DNA of 39,224 nt. It comes from UBA1794 sp964439955 (GTDB lineage Bacteria; Bacteroidota; Bacteroidia; Bacteroidales; Bacteroidaceae). The DNA lies in the NCBI GenBank assembly GCA_964439955.1, contig CAYTPX010000017.1, positions 1-39,224 on the forward strand. The letters are read 5' to 3'. The notes under the pieces were generated by a model. It saw only the letters and a list, made by a program, of their open reading frames with translations. It searched no databases and had not been told where the DNA came from. This document shows, in pieces, positions 1 to 8,992 of the stretch (the first letter of the stretch is position 1; every line of letters starts with the position of its first letter). The translations under genes and the position numbers were made by a program.

Positions 1-847
1 TTCAAGTGCATCCGATCTTTGAAGTACTGCTTCTCGCCTTGGAAACGAGAATCGTTGTAATGGTCAATGAAAGGGATTCCTTCCGCCCGGCACAAGGCTT
101 TCACATAGTCGATAGCCGCGTTGCGCATACGCCCGGCATAGCCCTTAGGCAGATAGCGAGGCGAAGCCGCCACGATGAGGAGCGTCCGCCCCCGCGTCGC
201 GTCAATCAATCGCTTCAGGCAGCGCAACTTTACAGGATCGACGGCACAGGTATCTGCCTCCGGCGGAATATCCGGTTCATACTTCATGCTCCCCGGGTTA
301 GGCAAATAGCCATCGCTCGTGAGCGACACATGCGACACATAATCATTCAATAAGTTGAGGATGCGCGAATTATAGCGGTAGGCATACGAAAACATCTTTA
401 GCCGTTCGGCCGGATCCACCCACTGGAATACGGAATCTACGCCCGGCCATTCATAGTAAGGCCGCAGATTGGCCAAATAAGCGGCATTGTCACTGGGCTG
501 AATGTCGAAGGCCGGCGTCAATTCCCACAACAGCACTTTAGGATAATAGCGTGTGAAAACGGTCTGCAGCTTCCCGTAGCCATAGACAATGCCACAGCCA
601 TCTTGTCCCGCGTTGTAGCAGGTCAGTCCGAGCGAATCGCCCAAAACGGAAGGAACATAATGATGCACTGCCCGCGACGAGCCCATTATGAGCACATCGG
701 CCTGCATGGAACGGCTGATATAGTTGTCGCGCTGGAAATAACCGCCCTGTGCATGGTCGCGCAAATAGCGGAAGCCACGCCAAGCCCTTGGTCGGCCGCC
801 ACGCAAAGCAGCGCAAAGAGGAACAAACGGAAAAAGAATCTTTTCAT
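1..847 (-). pseudogene. SGNH-type esterase/acetyltransferase partner of MBOAT, frameshifted, 3' end beyond window
   Basis: The ATG at 847 lies 3 bases after the MBOAT stop and opens a signal-anchor-like start (MKRFFFRLFLFALLCVAADQ). That frame ends after about 53 codons. From about position 774 to the window edge a different frame is open with no stop. It reads like the periplasmic SGNH protein usually encoded beside AlgI/DltB-type acyltransferases: GFRYLRDHAQGG, the Ser block IMGSSRAVHHY, CYNAGQDG, and near the edge FKDRMHL, which supplies the Asp and His of an SGNH triad. Restoring one G in GTGGC at 774-778 (GTGGGC) would join the two parts as ...LGVGFRYL, as expected for the family. I therefore call one gene with a one-base loss. 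A sequencing error or a heterogeneous site is possible. The intact protein would help transfer acetyl groups to a surface glycan; that is inferred from the family and the neighbour. Confidence 0.72.
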
Positions 848-850
848 GGT

Positions 851-2287
851 TCAAAAACTTGCATAGATAAATTGTCCCGCATCGAGCACCCCAATGAGCA
901 AGACGCAGAACAGGAGTGCCAGGCAAGCGGCCCAACGCACTGCACAACGCCGATTAGAGAGTATGGGCAAACGGCCGGGAAAGTACTCGTCGCGCACATC
1001 CTTGAACAGCATCAATCCGATGCCCACGACCATGAATACCAGATTTGACTTCTCGGGATAGAGATTGGCCACACCTCTTTCCAAACGAAAGATACGGCCA
1101 AGGAAAGAAGAAGCGTCACCCAACGTAGGCAAACGGAAGAATACCCACGCAAAAGTCACTGCCACAAAAGTACAAACCACGCAACACCCTTGGCGAAAGA
1201 CACCCGCCTCTTTGCGCACAAGCTTGAACTTCTTCTCGACAACCTGAAAGAATCCATGCAAAAGCCCCCAAACAACGAACGTCCAGTTAGCCCCATGCCA
1301 AAGACCGCTCACGAGGAACGTGCAAAGGATGTTGAGATAAGTACGTCCCTCCGAGCAGCGGCTTCCGCCAAGCGGGATATAAACGTAGTCGCGGAGCCAG
1401 CGCGACAACGAAATGTGCCAGCGCCGCCAGAAACCGGTGACGCCTTGGGCGAAATAAGGCCGCTGGAAGTTGTTGATCAACCGAAAGCCTAATGCCTGCG
1501 CCACGCCGACTGCCATGAGCGAGTAGCCCGCAAAGTCTGCATAGATCTGCACCGCATAGAGCACAGTGGCTGCCAAGCAGAGAAAACCGCTTTGGTATTC
1601 ATAATTGGCGAAAAGCAAATCGACATACATCCCCGTACGGTCGGCCACAACCGTCTTGAGGAACACACCCCACAGCCATATCTTTACGCCCTTTGTCCAC
1701 AGGCCGGACGAAAAAGGATGCGGCTCGCGAAACTGAGGCATCAAGTCGGCCGCCCGGCTGATAGGGCCGCACACCGTCTGGGGGAAGAAGGAGAGAAAAA
1801 GCGCGTAGACCAACGGGCTGCGCTCCGCCCGCACCTTGCCGTGATAGACATCGGCCAAATAGGCATAAGCCTAAAAAGTATAAAAGGAGATGCCTATGGG
1901 AATCGCCCAATTCAGCCCGGGCAATTCCCAACGCAGCCCTGCGGCATGAAGCAGACCGGCAATAGTATCGTTGAGGAAATTGTAATACTTGAAGCACAAA
2001 AGCGGCAACAAGCACAGCAATCCGCCTACCAAAAGCGTCCATTTACCGCGCTTCTTTCTCCCCCCCCCGTCATATTGCGACAGTTCCAAGCGCAAGGCGA
2101 AGGAATAAGTCAATGCGGTAATGCCCAACAGTACAAGGGCAAACGTAGGCTTCCAGTTCAGATAGATGAAATAACTGGAAAGCAAAAGAAACAGATTCCG
2201 CGCATTTCCCCACCGGACGGGCAAGGCATAATAGACTATGCACAGCAGCGGGAAAAGACAAACGAAGAGAAAAGAATTGAGTAGCAT
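851..2287 (-). pseudogene. AlgI/DltB-type MBOAT O-acyltransferase interrupted by in-frame TAG
   Basis: This is a multi-pass membrane O-acyltransferase of the AlgI/DltB family, which passes acyl groups across the membrane for glycan O-acetylation. I start at the ATG at 2287 (MLLNSFLFVCLF), typical of the family; a longer upstream reading adds unlike residues. Family motifs run through the whole frame: WAIPIGISFYTF, SFFPQTVCGPI, GFWRRWHISLSRWLRDY, and SGLWHGANW with the conserved His. At 1871-1873, directly after SFYTF, the codon is TAG where relatives have Gln, and the same frame then continues as AYAYLADVYHG. So codon 139 of about 478 is amber, explained by one C-to-T change from CAG. A restart at the TTG a few codons later would lose the N-terminal membrane segments. 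A G9 run lies in codons near 2060-2068. The gene is followed after 3 bases by the broken SGNH partner. Confidence 0.8.
2060..2068 (-). repeat. Homopolymer of nine G (minus strand) inside the MBOAT gene
   Basis: Nine consecutive C on the plus strand read as GGG GGG GGG (three Gly) in the MBOAT frame, between LSQYD and RKKRGK in a cytoplasmic-looking loop. With nine bases the frame is kept; eight or ten would shift it. Tracts of this length are prone to slipped-strand changes, so it could be a phase-variation site or simply a mutational weak point. Confidence 0.75.
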
Positions 2288-2305
2288 AGAGGCGTCATAA
2301 AAAAG

Positions 2306-2345
2306 TAGTGCATCTTTTCGAGAAAAGCACTGCATGTTTTCCGGC
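2306..2345. repeat. Intergenic palindrome, family member 1 (MBOAT leader)
   Basis: The core CTTTTCGAGAAAAG at 2314-2327 is a near-perfect hairpin, flanked by AGTG and CACT arms with a bulge. It is preceded by an A run and followed by TGCATGTTTTCC. It lies between the MBOAT promoter box and the start codon, so it would sit in that mRNA leader. It resembles other palindromes in this window at 8297, 11404, 11567, 23948 and 30468. Confidence 0.5.
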
Positions 2346-2366
2346 TTTCCCCTGCAACTTTTCAGG

Positions 2367-2374
2367 CAAAGGTA
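2367..2374 (-). promoter_or_regulatory. Promoter -7 box for the MBOAT/SGNH unit
   Basis: On the minus strand this reads TACCTTTG, matching the Bacteroidetes sigma-ABfr -7 consensus TAnnTTTG. No well-spaced -33 TTG is seen. It lies about 80 bases before the ATG at 2287 and implies a leader that carries the palindrome at 2306-2345. Confidence 0.5.
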
Positions 2375-2521
2375 AGCTCTTTTTCAAAAGGAAGATGGAC
2401 AACTTAATAAAAAAACAAAGGAAATAGAAAAAACATCCCGGCCACTTGTTCCCCATCTCCATTCTTTTATTTATGCACCCAAAATATTTTAATAGAAACC
2501 TAAATCTAAAAATATCTCGCG

Positions 2522-2764
2522 GTGCTGGAGAACCGGGCAGTAGTGACTGGCATCCGGCTGACGGATGAAGGCTACGTTGCCGACTTCTCCGACGGAAGCA
2601 GCCTGACGCTCCTCACGGCAAGCGGGAATCCCGTGTTAGTAACAGCCTCAAGCGACAGCCTTTGGGAAATAAACGGCACTCCCACTTCCTACCCAATAGG
2701 GACAGGAAATGAAGAAGTGCCGCATGTTTTTGTAAAAACATACACATTTTTACGCGCCCCATGA
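2522..2764 (+). pseudogene. Remnant of a DUF4988-like surface protein
   Basis: An 80-codon frame opens at a GTG (an in-frame TAA lies 15 bases upstream) and ends at TGA 2762-2764. Its middle resembles the repeat found near the N-terminus of many Bacteroides surface lipoproteins (DUF4988): VVTGIRLTDEGYVADFSDGS followed by a degenerate NPVLVT...SLWEINGT stretch. There is no signal peptide or lipobox, and the frame stops where a full protein would continue. I read it as a fragment left after deletion of a larger gene. It could instead be a chance frame or a short expressed protein; no promoter box is obvious in front. The similarity call is from memory of the family and would need a profile search. 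Confidence 0.4.
2726..2741. repeat. Short AT-rich inverted repeat
   Basis: TGTTTTTGTAAAAACA is a 7-base inverted repeat with a 2-base centre, lying at the 3' end of the DUF4988-like remnant and about 100 bases before the glycosidase promoter box. It could be an operator, or it may be only base composition. Confidence 0.25.
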
Positions 2765-2840
2765 GGCGCATCTGCCCGGAAACGTCCCTTCTTTTTTGCA
2801 CTTTTTCCACCGCCTTTTCATTTTTTCGCTCCAGTAACGC

Positions 2841-2848
2841 TATCTTTG
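2841..2848 (+). promoter_or_regulatory. Promoter -7 box for the GH51-GH43 gene
   Basis: TATCTTTG matches the Bacteroidetes -7 consensus exactly. A T-rich stretch replaces a clear -33 TTG. It lies 63 bases before the ATG at 2912, with nothing else that could be served. Confidence 0.65.
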
Positions 2849-2911
2849 TTCGAACAATCGCTACGCAATGCGCAACTCAACCCTTATCATTAACCAAGCT
2901 GTTTCACACCT

Positions 2912-5900
2912 ATGGACACACGTTTTTTCATCCGACGCATGCTTCTGCCCGCCCTGTGCTGCGGGTTGGGCATACTCCCGTCTGCGGGACAAGTCACCCT
3001 GAACATCGATGCCGGTCAGCGCGGCGCTACAATCGGCGGACGCCACTATGGCATCTTCTTCGAAGAGATTAACCACGCCGGCGACGGCGGCCTCTATGCG
3101 GAACTTATCCAGAACCGTTCGTTCGAAGACAATGCCGGAAATCCCGACCACTGGCAGGCCGTAGGCAAAGCCGGCATGGCTCTCATCACCCACGGCCTGA
3201 TGAACGAAGCACAAGGGCATGCCCTCCAAGTGGAACTCACGGCCTCCGGCGACGGAATCAGCAACGAAGGCTTCTGGGGCATCAACGTGGTAAACGGACA
3301 AACCTACTGCCTCTCGTTCTGGATTAAGGCGGCTTCCGGCTCCTACGAAGGCACTCTTACGGCCAGCCTGCAAAGCTCCGAAGGCGATCCGCTGGGCAGC
3401 ACGCCTATCAACGTCGCGGCTACGGGAGAATGGAGCAAGGTGACAGCCGAAATCACAGCCACTGGCGACGCCAAGACCGGACAGTTTGCACTGACCGCCT
3501 CGAAGCCCGGAACAATTTGCCTCGACATGATCAGCCTGTTCCCGCCCACTTACAAGGGAAGAGAGAATGGCTGCCGCATCGACCTAGCCGAGAAATTGGC
3601 CGCCATGAAGCCTGCCTTCGTGCGTTTCCCGGGCGGTTGCTTCGTGGAGGGCATATATAATAACGAAGAGACCAACCGCTTTGAATGGAAGAAGACCGTC
3701 GGCCCGATAGAAGAACGTCCCGGCCACATGAACCAGAACTGGGGTTACAGGGTAACGGACGGGCTTGGCTTCCACGAACTGCTCCAATTGACAGAAGACC
3801 TTGGGGCAGAGCCGCTTTTCGTAGTAAATATGGGCATGGGGCACGGATGGTTTGAAGAATACACGCAAATCGGAGAATACATCCAGGAAGCGCTCGACGC
3901 TATCGAGTACTGCAACGGCGACGCGACTACTACCCAATGGGGCGCGCTGCGCGCCGCAAACGGGCATCCGGAGCCTTTCAACCTGAAATTGATAGAGATC
4001 GGCAACGAAAACTATAACTTCTCTTCGGAAGACAACAGCGACCAAAGCGACCACTATGCGGAACGCTACTACCAGTTCTACACGGCCATCAAAGAAAAAT
4101 ACCCGGACATTACCGTCATAGGCAACGTGGAAGCATGGGGAACCGACAACCCCAGTTGGCGAAACGCCTACCCGGTGGACGCAGTGGACGAACACTACTA
4201 CCGAAACCCGGCTTGGTTTGTCAACCAATACAATAAGTATGACTCATACAGCCGCTCGAATTACAAAATATATGTAGGCGAATACGCCGTAACCCAAGAC
4301 TTCGGCGTGAACGGAAACCTCAACGCCGCGCTGGGAGAGGCCGTATTTATGCAAGGAATGGAGAACAATTCGGACATCTGCATCATGAATAGCTATGCCC
4401 CGATATTCGTAAATGAAAATAACGCCGTATGGCGTCCGGACATGATACGCTTCAACAGCTACACGAGCTACGGCACTCCCTCGTACTACGTGCAGCAATT
4501 ATTCCCGAACAACGTGGGAAAACAAAATGTCAAGTGGACGGAAGAAGACAACCGCATGCAGTCTACGCCCAAACAGATAGGCCTGAGCACATGGAACACC
4601 AGTGCCACGTTCGACAACGTGGCAGTCACGACGCCGGAAGGCGCGGTGCTCTTCTCCGACGACTTCTCGTCAGTCAAGCCGGAGTGGCAGGCTAACAGCG
4701 GCGGAAACTGGAGCACTTCGGACGGAGCGTTGCACCAAACGGACACCGGTGTCGAGGGTTCCATCTATGCCTGCACCGCAGAATGGGCAGAAGACAACTA
4801 CATTTATGAAGTAGATGCTACCAAAAACAGCGGAGCCGAGGGATTCCTCATCGTTTTCAACTACGATGATGACAAAAACTACTGCTGGTGGAACCTGGGC
4901 GGCTGGGGCAATACGCAACACGGTGTAGAGGTTTGCATCAACGGGAACAAGACTACGACGGCTTCCGTCAGCGGTTCTCTGGAAACGGGGCGCACTTACC
5001 ACATAAAGATCCACGTATCCGGCACACACATACGCTGCTATCTGGACAATGCCTTGATACATGACTTCAATCTCCCCATACAACGCAAAATATACGTCTC
5101 CTCCAATATCGACGACGAAGCCGGCGTTCTGTATCTCAAGCTCGTAAATCCGAACGAGACACCGCAGACTGCAACCATAAATCTGGCGAATGCCACAATC
5201 GTCGATGGCAGTTCGGTCATCATGTTGGGCGGCAACGACGGAATGGACGAGAATGATTTGGAAAACCCCGACCGCGTTTCTCCCCAAGAGAGCACCTTGG
5301 ACGGCATCTCGGGGCAACAGTTCACTTACGAAGTACCTGCCTATTCACTCCATATATTACGCCTGAAAGTCGACAATGTGCAACTCGCTCCGGAGACAGA
5401 AGCTGCCGAACTGCCGGAAGCCCTTGTGCAATACTCCTTTGGAGGCAACACGCCGGCTGACGACAGCGGACAATTTACGGGCAAGTTGCAGGGGAATGCG
5501 GCAATAGTGGAGATGAACGACGGAAACAAGGCCCTTTTTACAGGAACTGCGATGCCGCAAAGTGGCTATCTCGACTTGGGAACTGACCTCGCGAGTCAAG
5601 TCTTGAGCAAATTGACGGGCGACTATTCCGTATCGGTGGACATACTTTTACCCAAAACCGGCAACCTCAACCAATACTGCTGGGCATACTCCTTTGCCAA
5701 TGGGACAGACCAATATCTCGGAATGGTAAACACTTCAGGCAATACCAATTGGTATTACACGATTAAAGACATTGAGGGCAGCACAAATGTGGCTGCCCTC
5801 AATGGCCTTTCCTACGGTACTTGGCACAATTTGCTCTATGTGCAGAACGGAAACACAGGCCAACTGTACGTAAACGGGCAACTGATGGCCGAAAACGATG

Positions 5901-8248
5901 TGCAGCAACAGCCGGCCGACATAGCCCAATCCATCACCGAGGCAACGCTCGGCCGCTCGCCCTTTGCCGAAGACGCGCTGATGAGCGGCGTCTTTTTCGA
6001 CAACTTCCGCATCTACAGCCAAGCGTTGCAGGCAGAACAGGCACAAGCCCTCTACTCACAAGCAAAAAAGCTATCGACTGCATCGGACGAGACTACCCGT
6101 CTGGCCGACAACGACGAAGTGGGAAACTTCCTGAAGAAGTTCAATTTCCTGCATGCCACCACAACTCTTCCCGAAGCCACGCAAGGGAAAACCACAATCA
6201 ACTGGACCTTTGCACCCACTGCGGAAGCAGAAGGAACAATTTCACTGGAGGGCAACACGCTGACAGTAGGACGTCTGCCCCAAAGCGGGCAACCTTTGGC
6301 AGCCGGACTGCTGACGGCCACCCTGCTAAGTCCAAGCGGCGAGACAAGCACGATGACGCAACAAGTGACCATAGCTCCCGACGATAACCGCCACGGCTAC
6401 CTCTATTGCTACATGAACTCCGAATCGGAAATCACAAACTTCGCCCTCGGCAGCAAAGAGGACCAAGGAAAACTCTTCAACGTATTGCTGAACGGCGCAG
6501 AAGTCTTCGACACTGAACAAATAGCCACCATAGAACACGGCACGCGCGACGCATATATCGGGCGGGGCGAAGGGGAAGACGGATATTTCATAACCACTAC
6601 CGACATGAAGGTGCAGACTTCGGGGACATGGAACAACCGCGGTATCGACTTGGCACGCTCCAAAGACTTAATTCACTGGGAGAGTTCGAGCTTCGACTTT
6701 ACCCTTGGGAAAAAACTGTTTGCAGATTCCACCGCAACGACCGGCATTTACGACACCGACGAAGAGTATGCGCGCATAAACCGAGTATGGGCGCCGCAAT
6801 TCATCTGGGACAAAGACTACAACCAAGGAGAAGGCGGCTACTTAGTCTATTACTCCCTGCTGTCGAGCAACGAGGGCGACACGCACGACCGCATTTTCTA
6901 TTCCTATGCCGACCGCGGGTTCCGGACACTCACGCAGCCGCGCCTTCTGTTCGACCCGGGGGTAGCCGTCATCGATGCCGATATCATCTATAACCCTTAC
7001 GACAGCCTTTACCATATGTTCTACAAACGTGAAGGAGCGAACGGCACGGCACGCGGCATCTACGAAGCCACCAGCAAACAGCTCGTAGGCGGGACATGGA
7101 CCGACATACTGCACATCACGAGCGAAGGCAGCGAGCTCGTGGAAGGACCGACAGCCGTGCGCCGTATCAACGAAGACGCTTACAACCTGTACTACATGCG
7201 CTATTCCGGAGGGAACGCCTACAAATACTGCGAGACCGACCACTTGGGGCTGAATGCGTCGTTCGCTTCCCAATTACAAGGGACGGGGGATTTCCAGCAC
7301 GGCTCTGTCATGACCCTGACCGAAGAGGAATATACGCTATTGCAAGCCTGGAGCGACATCGAAGCCCTGCGCCCTGAGATCGAGGCGATGCTGGCCGAGA
7401 GCGGAAGCGAGATATTTTCCAACGCACTCGCCCGGGCCGACGAGGCACTGGCGCTGACCTCCGTGGCAGAACTGGCAACGGCCCTGCCTGCCGCCTACGA
7501 AGGAATGAAGCAGTCCATCAAGGACTACATCGACGAACTCTGCTCGGGCACACTGCCGGAGGGCGGGGCTGACCTGACCTTCTTGCTCGAAAATCCCGAC
7601 TTCAGCGAGGGCGACACCGGATGGAGCGGCACCGCTTTCACCCAAGCCACGGAGGGCGTAGCCGAATTCTATGACAAAACGTTCGATTCCTACCAAGTAT
7701 TGACCGACATGCCTGCAGGCACATACCGCTTCGAGTGCCAGGGCTTCTACCGCTATGGCGACTATGTAGAAGCATATCCCCTGCATGTCAACGGAACGGA
7801 GCGCATTTTGTCCAGCATCTACATCAATGATTGTGCCGGAGCCTTCCTCTCCCTCTTCGACGACGCCACGCCCTACACCTACAATCCCTACACTTATCCC
7901 GACAACGTATGGGCTGCCAACAGCGCCTTCAATACCGACCACCAATACCAAGGCAATTCCGTGGAATGCACGCTGCAAGAACGGGGCGACCTGCGGCTGG
8001 GAGTCGTACAAAGCGAGTATCGTTACCACGACTGGACCTGCTTCGACAATTTCAAACTCTACTACATCGGCAACGGCTCGACCGACGGCCTTTCCACACC
8101 GAAGCAAGACTCCACCCTGCCGCAAGCCGTGGATGTCTACACAATCGACGGACTGCTCCTGCGCAAAGCTGCCCGCCCCGACGAGGCCGTGCAGGGGCTT
8201 CCCAAGGGCATCTACATCGTAGGCTCGCAAAAGATAGCAATCGAGTAA
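2912..8248 (+). CDS. Secreted multidomain GH51 + GH43 arabinofuranosidase
   Basis: A 1778-residue exported enzyme predicted to remove arabinose side chains from arabinan or arabinoxylan. The signal peptide covers about residues 1-27 (ends PSAGQ). The GH51 part follows (YGIFFEEINHAGDGG, then a CBM-like insert at about 75-210). Its barrel carries the acid/base Glu366 in IGNEN and the nucleophile Glu457 in YVGEY. A jelly-roll insert at about 578-745 (VLFSDDFSS, NYCWWNLGGWG) interrupts the GH51 C-terminal sandwich. A LamG-like domain lies at about 836-1050. A GH43-type five-blade propeller lies at about 1200-1450, with candidate catalytic Asp1213 (RDAYIGRG), Asp1357 (IDADIIY) and Glu1411 (VEGP). 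A helical linker (about 1480-1548), another CBM-like domain (about 1553-1712) and a Bacteroidales-type C-terminal tail (VDVYTIDG, LPKGIYIV) complete it. It is single-gene, with its own promoter and terminator, and no SusC/D neighbour is seen. Domain limits are by eye. Confidence 0.85.
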   Translation: MDTRFFIRRMLLPALCCGLGILPSAGQVTLNIDAGQRGATIGGRHYGIFFEEINHAGDGGLYAELIQNRSFEDNAGNPDHWQAVGKAGMALITHGLMNEAQGHALQVELTASGDGISNEGFWGINVVNGQTYCLSFWIKAASGSYEGTLTASLQSSEGDPLGSTPINVAATGEWSKVTAEITATGDAKTGQFALTASKPGTICLDMISLFPPTYKGRENGCRIDLAEKLAAMKPAFVRFPGGCFVEGIYNNEETNRFEWKKTVGPIEERPGHMNQNWGYRVTDGLGFHELLQLTEDLGAEPLFVVNMGMGHGWFEEYTQIGEYIQEALDAIEYCNGDATTTQWGALRAANGHPEPFNLKLIEIGNENYNFSSEDNSDQSDHYAERYYQFYTAIKEKYPDITVIGNVEAWGTDNPSWRNAYPVDAVDEHYYRNPAWFVNQYNKYDSYSRSNYKIYVGEYAVTQDFGVNGNLNAALGEAVFMQGMENNSDICIMNSYAPIFVNENNAVWRPDMIRFNSYTSYGTPSYYVQQLFPNNVGKQNVKWTEEDNRMQSTPKQIGLSTWNTSATFDNVAVTTPEGAVLFSDDFSSVKPEWQANSGGNWSTSDGALHQTDTGVEGSIYACTAEWAEDNYIYEVDATKNSGAEGFLIVFNYDDDKNYCWWNLGGWGNTQHGVEVCINGNKTTTASVSGSLETGRTYHIKIHVSGTHIRCYLDNALIHDFNLPIQRKIYVSSNIDDEAGVLYLKLVNPNETPQTATINLANATIVDGSSVIMLGGNDGMDENDLENPDRVSPQESTLDGISGQQFTYEVPAYSLHILRLKVDNVQLAPETEAAELPEALVQYSFGGNTPADDSGQFTGKLQGNAAIVEMNDGNKALFTGTAMPQSGYLDLGTDLASQVLSKLTGDYSVSVDILLPKTGNLNQYCWAYSFANGTDQYLGMVNTSGNTNWYYTIKDIEGSTNVAALNGLSYGTWHNLLYVQNGNTGQLYVNGQLMAENDVQQQPADIAQSITEATLGRSPFAEDALMSGVFFDNFRIYSQALQAEQAQALYSQAKKLSTASDETTRLADNDEVGNFLKKFNFLHATTTLPEATQGKTTINWTFAPTAEAEGTISLEGNTLTVGRLPQSGQPLAAGLLTATLLSPSGETSTMTQQVTIAPDDNRHGYLYCYMNSESEITNFALGSKEDQGKLFNVLLNGAEVFDTEQIATIEHGTRDAYIGRGEGEDGYFITTTDMKVQTSGTWNNRGIDLARSKDLIHWESSSFDFTLGKKLFADSTATTGIYDTDEEYARINRVWAPQFIWDKDYNQGEGGYLVYYSLLSSNEGDTHDRIFYSYADRGFRTLTQPRLLFDPGVAVIDADIIYNPYDSLYHMFYKREGANGTARGIYEATSKQLVGGTWTDILHITSEGSELVEGPTAVRRINEDAYNLYYMRYSGGNAYKYCETDHLGLNASFASQLQGTGDFQHGSVMTLTEEEYTLLQAWSDIEALRPEIEAMLAESGSEIFSNALARADEALALTSVAELATALPAAYEGMKQSIKDYIDELCSGTLPEGGADLTFLLENPDFSEGDTGWSGTAFTQATEGVAEFYDKTFDSYQVLTDMPAGTYRFECQGFYRYGDYVEAYPLHVNGTERILSSIYINDCAGAFLSLFDDATPYTYNPYTYPDNVWAANSAFNTDHQYQGNSVECTLQERGDLRLGVVQSEYRYHDWTCFDNFKLYYIGNGSTDGLSTPKQDSTLPQAVDVYTIDGLLLRKAARPDEAVQGLPKGIYIVGSQKIAIE

Positions 8249-8296
8249 AACTTTCCTTGCAAGGAAGCCCGCCAAAAGCCCGGCATCAAGAACCGG

Positions 8297-8335
8297 GAAG
8301 CGCCGCATCTTTTGTGGAAAAGATGCGGCGTTTCC
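8297..8335 (+). terminator. Terminator of the glycosidase gene; palindrome family member 2
   Basis: CGCCGCATCTTTT at 8301-8313 pairs perfectly with AAAAGATGCGGCG at 8318-8330 across a GTGG loop, and flanking GGAA/TTTCC extends the stem. The tail on the plus strand is short (TTTCCTAT). It lies between the convergent glycosidase and rnhB genes. Its core resembles the other palindromes in the window. Confidence 0.7.
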
Positions 8336-8388
8336 TATGAATTCCCCTGCGGGTTTTCTTCCGCTGCACGGCAACCCCCGACAGGAAA

Positions 8389-8988
8389 TCAGAAGTCCAG
8401 TACCTGTTGCCTGTCGAGCAAACGAAAAGTCATGCGGTGATAGGGCGAAGGGCCGTACTGCCCGATGGCCGCGCGATGCGCCGCCGTAGGATAACCCTTG
8501 TTGCGATCCCAGCCATATTGGGGATAAGACTCGTGCAGTTCACGCATACGGTCGTCACGATACGTCTTGGCCAAAATGGAAGCCGCCGCAATGGAAAGAT
8601 ACTTGCCGTCGCCTTTTACTATACAACAGTGGGGCACGCCGGGATAAGGCTCAAAGCGGTTACCGTCGACCAGCAGGAACTCCGGCTTCAAAGCCAAAGC
8701 GTCCACCGCCCGGTGCATGGCACGAAACGAAGCACGCAGGATGTTGATTCCGTCAATTTCCGCAGCCGAAACCTCCGCCACCGCCCAAGCCAGCGCATCG
8801 CGCTCTACCTCTTCGCGCAGCCGGTAACGCATGGCCTCGCCCAGTTGCTTCGAGTCGTTGAGCCGGGGATTACGATAGTCCGGCGGCAACACTACCGCCG
8901 CGGCGAACACGGGACCGGCCAAACAGCCACGGCCCGCCTCGTCAAGCCCGGCTTCGCGCCGGGAGGCATCCATGCAAGGCAGAAGCAT
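8389..8988 (-). CDS. rnhB: Ribonuclease HII
   Basis: Cleaves the RNA strand of RNA-DNA hybrids and removes misincorporated ribonucleotides in the cytoplasm. At 199 residues it is the normal length. Family motifs are in order: GLDEAGRGCLAGPV with the catalytic Asp16 and Glu17, LNDSKQL, EFLLVDGNRF, IAAASILAKTYRDD, and the C-terminal GYPTAAHRAAI...SPYHRMTF. The start at 8988 lies 4 bases after the hppA stop, so the two genes are probably cotranscribed. It converges with the glycosidase gene. Confidence 0.95.
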   Translation of the reverse strand: MLLPCMDASRREAGLDEAGRGCLAGPVFAAAVVLPPDYRNPRLNDSKQLGEAMRYRLREEVERDALAWAVAEVSAAEIDGINILRASFRAMHRAVDALALKPEFLLVDGNRFEPYPGVPHCCIVKGDGKYLSIAAASILAKTYRDDRMRELHESYPQYGWDRNKGYPTAAHRAAIGQYGPSPYHRMTFRLLDRQQVLDF

Positions 8989-8992
8989 AAGC

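Noticed and set aside
1871..1873. TAG in MBOAT as pyrrolysine or programmed read-through
   Set aside because: No recoding hairpin is evident right after the codon, and the neighbouring gene is broken by an unrelated lesion, so decay or error is simpler.
1592..2284. Plus-strand 230-codon frame opposite the MBOAT gene
   Set aside because: Antisense shadow; the MBOAT frame shows motif after motif despite its one stop codon.
7337..8374. Minus-strand frame of 345 codons opposite the glycosidase gene
   Set aside because: It is a shadow of codon bias; no motif, and the sense frame has clear domains.
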